Origin: Terriglobales bacterium
GTDB lineage: Bacteria; Acidobacteriota; Terriglobia; Terriglobales; Acidobacteriaceae
DNA length: 64,000 nucleotides
NCBI GenBank assembly: GCA_025936825.1
Contig: JAICSO010000006.1
Coordinates: 1 to 64,000 of the forward strand
Direction of reading: 5' to 3'
Shown here: one piece after another, positions 18,070 through 26,634 of the stretch
Layout: the number at the start of each line of letters is the position of its first letter
Position numbering within the stretch: the stretch's first letter is position 1
The notes under the pieces: model-generated
Seen by the model: the letters and a program-made list of their open reading frames with translations, nothing else
Told to the model about the DNA's origin: nothing
Database searches by the model: none
Program-made: the position numbers and the translations under genes

Positions 18070-18723
18070 GTGCGTAAGTACGTTGCCGCCGTTTTTCTCA
18101 TGACATCGTTGTCGGCCTGGGCGCAGGTTACTCCCTACGTAGGAGTCATTGGAGGAGTTGCGACGTTGTCGGGCGATGGAGGTTCGCAGCGGACCGCAAC
18201 CGGGTTGAGCTTGTCATCTTACTCACCGGCGAACGGAGGCGCCCTGAATGCGTTTGCGGGCCTGGACCTGCATAATTATTTCAGCGTTCAAGGCAATTTC
18301 ATCTGGAACCGAAACAGCTTGCATCTGAACTCCGCATCCTCCGGTGGAAGTTTCTATCAGGAAGATCGCAGCAGTTCCCAGGAAGCGGGAGTCCTGGATT
18401 TTCTCATTTATTTTCGCGGACGGAATAGCAAGATTCGCCCGTATCTGGGAACTGGGGCAGGCATCATTCACTTTGCGAGCAACCTCGAGCGCGTGGTCGC
18501 GTCCGGAGCCGCGCCGGTTTTGCCGCCAGGCCAGTTTTCGAACACCGGGCCGGTGTTTCGGTCGCATGTTGGAATTGACCTGCGCATCCGGCGAAAATTG
18601 TCGTTCCGCTACAGCTTCAGCGAGATGATTGGGCACAATCCAATCAGCAAGCAGCTGTCTCCGCCGGGACCGCGTGGGCTGAAAAACTTCCAGAATCTCT
18701 TCGGTTTTGTCACTCGATTCTAA
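18070..18723 (+). CDS. Small outer-membrane beta-barrel protein
   Basis: About 217 residues. From GTG 18070 the protein opens with a signal peptide (VRKYVAAVFLMTSLSAWAQ) and continues with alternating polar/hydrophobic strands typical of OmpA/opacity-like eight-stranded barrels (VTPYVGVIGGVATLSG, YFSVQGNFIWNR, IRPYLGTGAGIIHF, SFRYSFSEMIG) and a terminal Phe (FVTRF). The frame is open from a TTG at 18019, but that extension would precede the signal peptide. No strong Shine-Dalgarno fixes the start. Function is unknown; probably envelope structural. Confidence 0.7.
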   Translation: MRKYVAAVFLMTSLSAWAQVTPYVGVIGGVATLSGDGGSQRTATGLSLSSYSPANGGALNAFAGLDLHNYFSVQGNFIWNRNSLHLNSASSGGSFYQEDRSSSQEAGVLDFLIYFRGRNSKIRPYLGTGAGIIHFASNLERVVASGAAPVLPPGQFSNTGPVFRSHVGIDLRIRRKLSFRYSFSEMIGHNPISKQLSPPGPRGLKNFQNLFGFVTRF

Positions 18724-18728
18724 CGTCT

Positions 18729-19064
18729 CTATGATTCTTTGAATTTCACGTAAGGACAATTCAGCCAGAAGATCGGCGGATGGTCGAAATGTTCGGCCAA
18801 GACTCGCGCATGACAGGTCTGGCAGAAGAACGGTGACTTTGGCTTTTCGCCAACAGGAGCAATCTGCACCATCGTTTCGAACACGCAAATCCCCTGACCT
18901 GATGCCACCGAACGGTCGAGGCTTGCCAGGGCGCCGCCCTCGCGCTGCTTATGGACAAAATTGGTGTAAAGGCGCGCTTTGAGGGACGACGGAGCGCGTT
19001 CGAATTGATCTCCGTAGCCAGCAAACAAGTCGCGGAATTTCCTATCGTCATCAAGGCCTGGCAT
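18729..19064 (-). CDS. Small cysteine-containing protein overlapping the ECF sigma gene
   Basis: About 111 residues from ATG 19064 (an upstream start would lengthen the overlap). I do not recognise the family. Visible features are an isolated Cys (GICVFE), a CxxCH (FFCQTCHAR) and a late Cys (LNCPYV), which could form a zinc site; there is no signal peptide or membrane segment, so haem attachment is unlikely. The start overlaps the 3' end of the ECF sigma-factor gene by 14 bp, the usual position of an anti-sigma factor. It could be a soluble zinc-binding anti-sigma or effector, which is inference from position. Confidence 0.6.
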   Translation of the reverse strand: MPGLDDDRKFRDLFAGYGDQFERAPSSLKARLYTNFVHKQREGGALASLDRSVASGQGICVFETMVQIAPVGEKPKSPFFCQTCHARVLAEHFDHPPIFWLNCPYVKFKES

Positions 19065-19647
19065 CGATCCACCTCCTACGAAAGCTCTGCCGCGCACGAG
19101 CCAGCAGTCGTTCTATTGCCTTCTCAGTTTTGCCGGTCAACTCAGCCATTTCACGCGCACTCTTTTCATCTCGGTACCTCCACAACAAGGCAAGGGAGTA
19201 TGCCTCCGGCAGGTCCGCGAGGATCTTCTCAATGCGCTCCTGCTGTGTGGCAGAATCCAGTTCATCCTCAAACGCAGGCGTTATAGTGAGTTCCTCGGAT
19301 CCGCGGTCTTCTTCGGCGAGATCCGTTTCCATAATGCGCCTGCGGTAGTAGTCGTCGAGCTTGTGGCGAGCAATTCCTAACACCCAACTGCGCAGGCTGG
19401 ATTCCTGGCGATAACTCGGGAGCGCCTGCCAGGCGGCTAACAGGATTTCCTGCATGAGATCTTCCAAGAGTTCGGCGCGCGGCATCAGCCGGCGTCGAAC
19501 GAAACCGTAAATCCAGTCGGTACATAACTCCACGAATTCCGCAGTCGACTTTCGCTCCTTGGCTAAGACCGCCTGCACGAGCCTTTGCTCGCTTGTTGCG
19601 GGCTGGACAGTAGCTGGGCCGGAATTGATGGCAGGCTGTATTCGCAT
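19051..19647 (-). CDS. ECF-type RNA polymerase sigma factor
   Basis: A 198-residue sigma-70-family regulator. Region 2 is visible at about 40-105 (EDLMQEILLAAWQALPSYR, SLRSWVLGIARHKLDDYYRR) and region 4 at about 135-195 (ILADLPEAYSLALLWRYRDE, SAREMAELTGKTEKAIE, LLARARQSFR). It should recruit RNA polymerase to a stress or envelope regulon. The following gene overlaps it by 14 bp and is a candidate partner. No autoregulated promoter could be recognised upstream. Confidence 0.9.
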   Translation of the reverse strand: MRIQPAINSGPATVQPATSEQRLVQAVLAKERKSTAEFVELCTDWIYGFVRRRLMPRAELLEDLMQEILLAAWQALPSYRQESSLRSWVLGIARHKLDDYYRRRIMETDLAEEDRGSEELTITPAFEDELDSATQQERIEKILADLPEAYSLALLWRYRDEKSAREMAELTGKTEKAIERLLARARQSFRRRWIDARP

Positions 19648-19777
19648 ACGAAGGAACGGAGGTGCAGCTTACCCTGGATGTCGTGCGTACACTCCAGAAT
19701 CCCCCGCGTTGGCGGAGTTCGGCAAGAAGAAAGCTGTTGTCGGGGATCGGGCAGCGAAGTTGCCGCGGCAAAACAGT

Positions 19778-20668
19778 CTATTTCGCCATTGCTGACAACT
19801 GGCGGACGGTGCTGATGAATGTGGTCGTGGCGCGGGTGAGGGTGCGATCGCGGCGATAAGCCACACCGAGCTCCCGCCACAGCTCTTCGCCTTTGATGGG
19901 AATGAGTTTCACGCGCCCGGCAAGCACCTGGTCGCGCGCAAAGCTGGCGCTGATGATGGAAACGCCCAGGCCGGCGGCCACGAAGCTCTTGATCATGCCA
20001 ACGCTGGGGAGTTCCATCCGAATTTGCAGCTGCCCTGCATAGGGGCGAAATAGCTTGTCCATCAAACGACGACTAAAGCCGGTCTTTGGCAAAAGAAGCG
20101 GCTGCTTCGCAATTTCATTCACTTGAACGACTTCCAATTTCGCAAGCGGGCTTTGCGGACTGACCATCAGCATTAATTGATCGCGGAAGATGGGATGCGT
20201 GCGGACATTGGAACTCTTCACCGGAAGTGTGACAATCCCTACATCAAGGGCTCCCGTTTCCAGCTTCTCGACGATCTTGTAGCTGAAATTGCGGTAGATG
20301 CTGATCTGCACGCCGGGATACAGGCTGCAGTACTTCGCAAAAACGTCAGGCAAGACATAGAGGCAGGTCGCTTCGTTGGCGCCGACAGTGATGGTCCCGC
20401 GTGGCGTGTTGCCCTGATCGGCCACTGCGAGCAGGGATTCGTCGCGCATCTGCAGCATTCGTTCCGCGTATGCAAAAAGAGCACGACCAGCCGGCGTTAA
20501 GGTCACATCTTTGCCGCTGCGGTCCAGCAAGCGGTCTCCATAAGCCTGTTCCAGTTGGCGGATTTGTGCGCTGACGGCGGACTGAGAACGGAATACCTTT
20601 TGCCCGGCCCGCGAGAAACTTCCAAGCTTCGCCACTTCCAAAAATGTGACCAGCTGATCGAAGTCCAT
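19778..20668 (-). CDS. LysR-family transcriptional regulator (CysB/Cbl-like branch), paralogue of 59105-60013
   Basis: A 296-residue regulator. The N-terminal winged helix begins MDFDQLVTFLEVAKLGSFSR and includes SQSAVSAQIRQLEQAYG; the effector-binding domain has GTITVGANEATCLYVLP and ALDVGIVTLPV. I chose the ATG at 20668, which is the standard LysR start; the frame runs 42 codons further without similarity. The opening and the VGANE-TCL segment are nearly shared with the LysR protein beside glnA, so they are paralogues. A TATAAT box (minus strand, 20679-20684) lies 10 bp from the ATG, which implies a very short leader. Target genes are unknown. Confidence 0.85.
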   Translation of the reverse strand: MDFDQLVTFLEVAKLGSFSRAGQKVFRSQSAVSAQIRQLEQAYGDRLLDRSGKDVTLTPAGRALFAYAERMLQMRDESLLAVADQGNTPRGTITVGANEATCLYVLPDVFAKYCSLYPGVQISIYRNFSYKIVEKLETGALDVGIVTLPVKSSNVRTHPIFRDQLMLMVSPQSPLAKLEVVQVNEIAKQPLLLPKTGFSRRLMDKLFRPYAGQLQIRMELPSVGMIKSFVAAGLGVSIISASFARDQVLAGRVKLIPIKGEELWRELGVAYRRDRTLTRATTTFISTVRQLSAMAK

Positions 20669-20678
20669 TGTTGCCGGA

Positions 20679-20684
20679 ATTATA
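20679..20684 (-). promoter_or_regulatory. -10 box of the LysR gene, near-leaderless
   Basis: TATAAT preceded by TG (extended -10) on the minus strand, 10 bp before the LysR ATG. No good -35 box is visible in the GC-rich hairpin upstream. There is no Shine-Dalgarno, consistent with a very short 5' leader. Confidence 0.5.
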
Positions 20685-20690
20685 CAGAAA

Positions 20691-20717
20691 CGCCCCGCCC
20701 GGAAGCTGGGCAGGGCG
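20691..20717 (-). terminator. GC-rich hairpin after the YciF-like gene
   Basis: Arms CGCCCCGCCC and GGGCAGGGCG pair 9 of 10 around a 7-base loop, 28 bp past the YciF-like stop on the minus strand and followed by TTTC. It is likely a terminator that also insulates the LysR promoter directly downstream. Confidence 0.5.
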
Positions 20718-20744
20718 CGCCTAAGAAACGACATTTCTCCAGGA

Positions 20745-21254
20745 CTAAGCTGCTCTGCGTTCAGTACTGGCTTGCGGATTGACCGCGGTTTCACCGATTT
20801 GGGTCAGCTTGGCATCAGCAGCTTTCTCCTCATTCAAGGTTTGCTGCAACAATGTGGCAGCCTCGGTGTACCCGAGTTGCTGGGCGAAAGAAACTAGCGA
20901 TCCGTACACTGCCATTTCATAGTGCTCGACTTTGTTCCCGCCTACGATTAGAGCAGCATCGCGCAAGTACGAAGCGTCGATGTCGCCGATCATATCCTTC
21001 GCCGCGCTGGTGAGCTCGTCGAGAATGTCGTTATCCTTAGTTTTTGCATCTGCTCCCACGATCGAGAACACACGTTCCAAGCGGGAAACGTGGTTGCGGG
21101 TTTCCTGCAAGTGCTGATCGAGGGCCCGGCGCAACTCTGGCGACGTCGCCGACTCAATCATCGTGGGAAGGCCTTTTTTCACGAGCTTCTGCTCGCAGTC
21201 ATAGGCATAACACAGCTCGGTTACAAATAGGTCGCGAAGATTCTCTATTTTCAT
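20745..21254 (-). CDS. YciF/DUF892 ferritin-like protein
   Basis: 169 residues, the normal size for the YciE/YciF family. The four-helix bundle carries ferritin-like ligands: LFVTELCYAYDCEQKL, LDQHLQETRNHVSRLE and NKVEHYEMAVYGSLVSFA, each contributing Glu/His residues, and LQQTLNEEKAADAKL at the end. Family members are stress-induced cytosolic di-iron proteins of uncertain chemistry. ATG 21254 is preceded by an AAGGAGTT-like tract. It is followed by a hairpin and the LysR gene on the same strand. Confidence 0.9.
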   Translation of the reverse strand: MKIENLRDLFVTELCYAYDCEQKLVKKGLPTMIESATSPELRRALDQHLQETRNHVSRLERVFSIVGADAKTKDNDILDELTSAAKDMIGDIDASYLRDAALIVGGNKVEHYEMAVYGSLVSFAQQLGYTEAATLLQQTLNEEKAADAKLTQIGETAVNPQASTERRAA

Positions 21255-21432
21255 CTTTAACTCCTTGGCTGCTGGACTGAGTTGGGTTTCTATCGATTGG
21301 TCTGACAGAATTGAGATGAGCCGCGTCGGGTTCGCGCTGTACCTTGTGAAACCTGTGGTGTAGGAATGCAGAGTAGGCCATCAACTCGCGACGAATGTAC
21401 CTGTGCGGCAGAGAGAAGCAGCGGAACCCGGA

Positions 21433-21651
21433 TCAAGCTGCCGATTTGTGACCTTCCTGACGAATCGCATGCTGGACAGCACGCCGTCCCTCGAGTTCGG
21501 CCTCTTCCCTGCTTCCTGCGCTGCCAGAATGCAAAAGCTGATTCACAGGCCTGACACGATAAACGTTGTATTTCCATCCGGTCGGGACCAGGGTGGCCGG
21601 ATCGAGCACCCGTTCGACTTCATAAGCGTAATCACCTTCGTAGATTCGCAT
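21433..21651 (-). CDS. Small hypothetical protein
   Basis: A 72-residue predicted protein with a credible composition: MRIYEGDYAYEVERVLDP, TGWKYNVYRVRPVNQLLH and SREEAELEGRRAVQHAIRQ suggest two beta-hairpins and a helix. A GGAGAAG tract sits upstream of ATG 21651. I recognise no family and no operon partner; it lies alone between the YciF-like gene and a divergent cyclic-nucleotide-binding gene. It could be a false ORF, but its amino acid pattern is better than that of the surrounding shadow frames. Confidence 0.5.
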   Translation of the reverse strand: MRIYEGDYAYEVERVLDPATLVPTGWKYNVYRVRPVNQLLHSGSAGSREEAELEGRRAVQHAIRQEGHKSAA

Positions 21652-21842
21652 GGCTTCTTCTCCAAAATGGCGCGACTGAATCTCAGGAACTGGTTTGCAT
21701 GTAACGGAACTGCTTCGATGCCGTTGCTGGCGTAACCTTTGCTCTGGGATGCTGGAGGTGATTTGCCCTTGTGACCAGAGTCACAGACAGGATCCTGCGC
21801 AATCTGGATAATGCTTACATCCCTCGTGGGAGTTGTCACAGA

Positions 21843-22268
21843 ATGCCTGGCAAAAAATTATCGCCTGAATTGAACAAAGCCCTTCATGCTGCTTCCAAAC
21901 CAATGAAGAAGAAAAAGGGGGATCTGCTTTTCCGTGCGGGAGAGCAGGCGCGAGGGGCTTTCCTGGTGAAGCGAGGCAAAGTGCAGTTGCAATTGGAGGG
22001 GGCTGCGGAACTCTATCCGACGCGCATGCTGGGTCCAGGATCGTTGGTGGGTCTGCCGGCAACGGTTTCAGGTGAACCGTACAGCCTGACCGCAGAAGCC
22101 GTACAAGATTGCCAACTAGATTTCATCGCTCGCAAAGATTTGCTTGCATTGCTGCAGAACAATACGACAGCCGCGTTGCAGATTCTGCAGATTCTAAGCG
22201 AAGAGATTTATCAAATGCGGAACACCGCCAAGAAAGCTTTGCCGGACCAGTACGAAACAGTTCAGTAG
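21843..22268 (+). CDS. Stand-alone cyclic-nucleotide-binding (Crp-like) domain protein without HTH
   Basis: About 141 residues from ATG 21843. The beta-roll of the cNMP-binding fold is visible: GDLLFRAGEQARGAFLVKRG, MLGPGSLVGLPATVSGEP and SLTAEAVQDCQLDFIARKDL, followed by the long C-helix (LQNNTTAALQILQILSEEIY). The protein ends just after that helix, so the DNA-binding winged helix of Crp/Fnr is absent. The typical PBC Arg is not clear, so the ligand is uncertain. A GTG at 21771 with GGAGG upstream is an alternative start adding 24 residues. Confidence 0.7.
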   Translation: MPGKKLSPELNKALHAASKPMKKKKGDLLFRAGEQARGAFLVKRGKVQLQLEGAAELYPTRMLGPGSLVGLPATVSGEPYSLTAEAVQDCQLDFIARKDLLALLQNNTTAALQILQILSEEIYQMRNTAKKALPDQYETVQ

Positions 22269-22297
22269 CAAGTCGCGCTGCCATCTAGTCCAAACAC

Positions 22298-23908
22298 TCA
22301 GTTGTGACGCATCTTCCTGCGATTTTGCAGGATGTTCCGATACAACTCGCATTGTTGTGGTCGCAACCCGCCGGGATGGGAAACGATCTGGCCATCTCGG
22401 GTTATCGAGATGTAATTTTGTGAGTGACCGAACTCAGGCCACTTTGGGACGGATACGCCGTTGGGATCACCGGTTCTGGCGAAGTTCGTCCAGTAGGTTT
22501 CGACCCAATCGGCAATCTTGAAATCCACAGCTCCGAAGGGGCCCGCGATGTTCCCGGTTTTTGGGTAGAAGCCAAAAACGTACGGCAGGTCGGCGGAGTG
22601 CACGGCGCCATCTTTCTCTTGGCCGGGAATGGCGTGCTCGAGTTGATATTCGTAAACTGCATTCTTCGAAGCGTTATGAGTGATGGCTTGCGTGGTCACC
22701 GGACAGCGAAAGATCTGGTCCGCGAGCCATTGGTTGCCTACCGAACCGTAAAGTGGATCAGTTTGTCCTGCTCCTCCGTTCGCCAAGCCATAGAGTTCCA
22801 TCGCCCGCGGCGCCAGTTCGCCGGCAAATTGCTCGATGAATTTTCGCAGCGCATCCGGCGGTCCGTCGAAACTGAACTCACGGTTCGTGCTTCCGATGAG
22901 TAGCGGGATATGAGCTTCACCAGCCTGCGCGAAAATGTCAGTCGGGTTTTCAGCAAGCACGTAGCCGTCAAGAATTGGGCCAAGCATCGGCGGAGCATTG
23001 GCATCCTGCTTGGAGGTAGCATCCAGGAGTTCGGGAATTGATAAGCCGCGCAAGTAGTCCACTGCGCCTTTCCCTTGCGGAGCCTTGAGGCTTGCGGCGA
23101 AAGTTTCGCCAGCTTTTTCGGCAGTGGCCAACCGCGGAAGCGGTGACATGAAGGCGGACCCGCTTTGCACAATCGCCCGCTCGAAAAGATTTTTTGACAA
23201 GGGCGAGGTCGTCAACAAACTCGTATCCTGCGCGCCCGCGGATTGTCCGAAGACGGTAATGTTGTCAGGATCGCCACCAAAGTTTGCGATATTCTTCTTT
23301 ACCCATCGCAACGCCGCGATCTGATCCATCAAACCGTAGTTCCCCGACGACTTGTGCCCGGACTCATTTGTCAATCCGGGATGCGCGAGGAAGCCAAACA
23401 CTCCGAGGCGATAATTCACGGTCACAAGCACCACTCCGTGATGCACAAGTGTTCCATCTTTGTAGAGCGCGGACGATGCGGTGCCACCAGCGTTGGCGCC
23501 GCCGTGCAGCCACAACATCACCGGCAACTTTGATTTCGGAGGCCACGCTGGAGTCATTACGTTCAGGAATAGGCAGTCCTCTTTGCTGGTCTCGGCATCG
23601 TGCTTGTTCCAATCTCCGAGGACAGGCTGCGCACAGGGGGCGCCGAACTTCGAAGCATTGCGCACACCGGCCCAAGGCGCGACTTCAACGGGCTCGTGCC
23701 AGCGCAACTTTCCAACAGGAGCTTGCGCAAAAGGAATGCCCAGGAATTCTGCGCCTCCGCTGGACCGAGCTATGCCACGCAATTGGCCGGCGAAAGTTCC
23801 CACGATGAATTGGTCATCGCTCGCTGACAACAAAGTCGTGGAAACAAGGAGAACCAGGAGTGCGAAGCTGAGGACTTTGAAACAACGAAGCTTTCCGATA
23901 CCGTGCAC
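22298..23908 (-). CDS. Secreted carboxylesterase, type B
   Basis: A 536-residue alpha/beta hydrolase of the cholinesterase/carboxylesterase-B family. An N-terminal hydrophobic signal (FALLVLLVSTTLLSASD) is followed by the family signatures: FLGIPFAQAPVGKLRWHEP, SEDCLFLNV-like SKEDCLFLNVMTP, an oxyanion-hole HGGA, and the nucleophile elbow GQSAG in FGGDPDNITVFGQSAGAQ. The catalytic His is probably in AVHSADLPYVFG. It hydrolyses carboxylic esters outside the cytoplasm. The start codon is probably GTG 23908. No operon partner is evident. Confidence 0.88.
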   Translation of the reverse strand: MHGIGKLRCFKVLSFALLVLLVSTTLLSASDDQFIVGTFAGQLRGIARSSGGAEFLGIPFAQAPVGKLRWHEPVEVAPWAGVRNASKFGAPCAQPVLGDWNKHDAETSKEDCLFLNVMTPAWPPKSKLPVMLWLHGGANAGGTASSALYKDGTLVHHGVVLVTVNYRLGVFGFLAHPGLTNESGHKSSGNYGLMDQIAALRWVKKNIANFGGDPDNITVFGQSAGAQDTSLLTTSPLSKNLFERAIVQSGSAFMSPLPRLATAEKAGETFAASLKAPQGKGAVDYLRGLSIPELLDATSKQDANAPPMLGPILDGYVLAENPTDIFAQAGEAHIPLLIGSTNREFSFDGPPDALRKFIEQFAGELAPRAMELYGLANGGAGQTDPLYGSVGNQWLADQIFRCPVTTQAITHNASKNAVYEYQLEHAIPGQEKDGAVHSADLPYVFGFYPKTGNIAGPFGAVDFKIADWVETYWTNFARTGDPNGVSVPKWPEFGHSQNYISITRDGQIVSHPGGLRPQQCELYRNILQNRRKMRHN

Positions 23909-23971
23909 AGTTCTTCCGACAGAAATGCAACGGTATTGTATCTGGCGTTAAGAAATGAGACGGAAGGGTGT

Positions 23972-24370
23972 TTACCAGGCGCGAGTTCGCTCGAATTCAA
24001 TGCGATCGTTCTGCTGCTTCTGATCGTCATTGCGCTTCTTTTGCAGATATGACTGAATGGCGGCTTCTAGCCTGCCGTGATCGTCGCCGGAAAAGTCGAT
24101 GAACTTGAAGGGCTGCAACTCCCATGACATCGGGGTGAGCATTTCTGCGGAGCCCAACACCGATCCTGCGGGCGTCAAAAACATCAGCTTGCCGACAGAA
24201 CCCTGGCGAACCGGACGCTGCAACGAAAGGAGTCCACCGGTCAGAGAAACCACCTTCAGTCGACCGGACGTTCGGTTGCCATCGTTGAAGCGGACGACGG
24301 CGGGAATACTTTCGTCCAGGCGTACCCGTTCTGCCCGGCGTTGCGCGTTGTGTTGTGGAATAAACGGCAT
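23972..24370 (-). CDS. PilZ-domain protein
   Basis: A 132-residue cytosolic protein. The PilZ c-di-GMP signature is recognisable: RRAERVRLDESIPAVV (an RxxxR-type motif) and, about 25 residues on, VVSLTGGLLSLQRP in the place of D/NxSxxG, where the Asp/Asn is replaced. A C-terminal helical, charged tail follows (QSYLQKKRNDDQKQQ). The ATG at 24370 is preferred to a non-conserved 20-residue upstream extension. It may bind c-di-GMP, although the altered second motif leaves that uncertain. Confidence 0.65.
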   Translation of the reverse strand: MPFIPQHNAQRRAERVRLDESIPAVVRFNDGNRTSGRLKVVSLTGGLLSLQRPVRQGSVGKLMFLTPAGSVLGSAEMLTPMSWELQPFKFIDFSGDDHGRLEAAIQSYLQKKRNDDQKQQNDRIEFERTRAW

Positions 24371-24672
24371 AAAAAGCTCAACAACAGTATGCGAGTGCCA
24401 AGGTGGCAAAGCGAGATTACGTAAGGCCAAAATTGCCTTCGCTGATGGACCATCTCGGCTGCGTAAAATTCTTAAACTCAGCTACAACTTTCGATGCAGG
24501 GCGAATCGATTTTTCAATCGTGATCCTTCCCAGTCAGCAAAAACCCGCGTCAAATAAGGGTTTTCGCCTTGACACGCAAGTTGTTTTCTTCTATCAAGGT
24601 AGACACTCTACGACGGGCGATTCGTGCGTCCGACCTTCTTCCCGTCGCTCTGCTCCCAGGAGGGCAAGATCA

Positions 24673-26556
24673 ATGCGCAAGCTTCGTTGGGTAATTCTCC
24701 CAGTGTGTCTCTTCGTGTGTTTGTGTTGTGCAGGACTGTGGGCGCAAGGTGCGCCGCAAGTGTTCGTTTCGACCGGCACCGCAGGACCGATCTACAGCAT
24801 CGACACGGCGAGTGGCACAGTGTCGTCGCTGATCGCGAATCCAGGGGCCGACTTTGAAGGAATGGTGGTAGCGCCTTACAACGTTGGCCAAAGCAACACC
24901 GACGAATCGACCCATTACCTCGTTTATGTGTGCGACACGGCAAACAACAAAGTGTGGCGTTTCGATCCGAGCAATCCAGCCGGTTTGGAAAAGATTTACG
25001 ACAATAATGGCGCATTGACGAAGCCGCAGTGTGGACGAATCACTGCAACAGGTGACCTCGTTGTTTCGAGCACTGTAGCCGGTTCAGGGCTGTGGACTTT
25101 TTCCGGCGTGACGAACCTGGCGTTGGGCTCCGGCCTACAGACGCCGACCGCACTGGTGGGGGTTTCCGGCAGTAGTCAAGGCGTGGCGCAAAAGAACACC
25201 GGCGATCTATTGGTCGTCGATAACACCAACGGGAAGGTTTTGCGCACGCCGCTCGTGCCTGCCGCTACTTCCACCTTCATTAGCGGACTGTCGCAACCGT
25301 TTGGAATTGCACGTCGAGGCGACGGCGGAATTTTTGTCGACACCCAGGGAAACAAGCCCAGTCTCCTGCAATACAACGCACAAGGTACGGGCCCAACCTC
25401 CTGCATGACCTTTAAGAACAACACGCCGAACTTCATGCAGATGGCGCTGGACAACACGCTGTACGTTGCTGTCGCAGCAAACAACAATGGCACGGTTCGC
25501 AGCATCAACACGAATACTTGCCAGCAGAATCAGTCGTACTCGATTCCGCAACCTGCGATCGGCATCGCTCTCTCGCCCGCAATGACCGCGTCGCAGAGCG
25601 TCACAGCTTCGAACGGAACAGCAATCGTGAATTTCGGATTCACGGCTTTCGAGTTAAATCAGATTGTGGGCGCATGTAGCGGCAGCGTTTCTGTGGGGCT
25701 GGCGAGTCCTGCGGCAATTAACACACTGATTCTGAACTCCGGCGTACCTGCGACTCCTGGCGTGAACCTCGGTTTGGACGGCTTTGAAGCGATGTTCAGC
25801 ACCGCCAATCTGAATGGCTGCGCCGCCGGAAATGCCACGAGTGGAGTGAACAACTTCCAACTCTCGAACCTGCTCTCGGCGGGCGTGGTGAATCCTGAGA
25901 TCGTGGTTTGCACGGAGCCGAATGTCAATCCAACGAATTGTCAGCCGCAGACCACGACCTTGGCGCAAATCGGCGGCTGGCCGATTGGTGGGTATTTGCC
26001 GAACGACCTCACCACCGGGGGGGCGAAATCGTTGCGGTGTCGAATCTTTATGGCAAATGCTATGCCGACTGGTGCGCAGGGGCAGGAAGCTGGAACTTTC
26101 TGTGGGTTCCAATCACCACTCAGCAACACGTTCACCGGGGCTGTGAACAGTTGGAACCTGGCGCTCGCGGCCAAAATAACCGATGGCAAATCGATTCCGG
26201 TCAAGATCAAGATGGCGTCGGCGAACGGAAGTTGCCAGAATGGTCCCTACATCACTGACGCTACCGCGATATTGGCGGTGGCTCAGATTCTCGACACCAA
26301 GGGAAATGATGTGTTTGTTCCCATCGGGCTGGTTTCCAACGGAAGTTCGGGTCTCGGTCAACCTCTGTTCAAGGGTGATGGAAATCAGCAGTATCTCTTC
26401 AATTGGGACAGCAGCAGCTGCATCATGCCGTCCGGCGTAACCCAGGTTTGTCCGAAGGGAACCTACAGTGTTAGCGTTCTGTTCCTCACCAACAACACCG
26501 CGGGTGGCGCACAAAGTATTTACGGTGCGCAGACGACCCTCGTAACGCTGAAGTAG
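24673..26556 (+). CDS. Secreted beta-propeller-like protein, paralogue of the protein at 6812-8683
   Basis: A 627-residue exported protein of unknown function. ATG 24673 is fixed by AGGAGGG 8 bp upstream and opens a signal peptide (VILPVCLFVCLCCAGLWAQ); a 90-codon upstream extension of the frame is not supported. The N-terminal half has propeller-like blades (QVFVSTGTAGPIYSIDTASG, SQPFGIARRGDGGIFVDTQG) and the C-terminal half is Asn/Thr/Gly-rich with scattered Cys. It matches its paralogue nearly end to end, including the SIYGAQTT C-terminus. A strong terminator follows. Confidence 0.75.
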   Translation: MRKLRWVILPVCLFVCLCCAGLWAQGAPQVFVSTGTAGPIYSIDTASGTVSSLIANPGADFEGMVVAPYNVGQSNTDESTHYLVYVCDTANNKVWRFDPSNPAGLEKIYDNNGALTKPQCGRITATGDLVVSSTVAGSGLWTFSGVTNLALGSGLQTPTALVGVSGSSQGVAQKNTGDLLVVDNTNGKVLRTPLVPAATSTFISGLSQPFGIARRGDGGIFVDTQGNKPSLLQYNAQGTGPTSCMTFKNNTPNFMQMALDNTLYVAVAANNNGTVRSINTNTCQQNQSYSIPQPAIGIALSPAMTASQSVTASNGTAIVNFGFTAFELNQIVGACSGSVSVGLASPAAINTLILNSGVPATPGVNLGLDGFEAMFSTANLNGCAAGNATSGVNNFQLSNLLSAGVVNPEIVVCTEPNVNPTNCQPQTTTLAQIGGWPIGGYLPNDLTTGGAKSLRCRIFMANAMPTGAQGQEAGTFCGFQSPLSNTFTGAVNSWNLALAAKITDGKSIPVKIKMASANGSCQNGPYITDATAILAVAQILDTKGNDVFVPIGLVSNGSSGLGQPLFKGDGNQQYLFNWDSSSCIMPSGVTQVCPKGTYSVSVLFLTNNTAGGAQSIYGAQTTLVTLK

Positions 26557-26572
26557 AAGAGTTCGAAACTGC

Positions 26573-26606
26573 AAAGGACGAGCCGTGCGGCTCGTCCTTT
26601 TTATTT
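26573..26606 (+). terminator. Rho-independent terminator
   Basis: A perfect 12-bp stem (AAAGGACGAGCC with its complement) with a GTGC loop, followed by TTTATTT. It lies 16 bp after the plus-strand propeller-like gene and before the end of the convergent kinase gene. Confidence 0.9.
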
Positions 26607-26634
26607 GCCTCGATTATTCCGTGCTATCTAGGGT

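Noticed and set aside
18806-18820. CxxCH in the small protein beside the ECF sigma gene as a haem c site
   Set aside because: The protein has no signal peptide or membrane anchor, so haem attachment in the periplasm is implausible.
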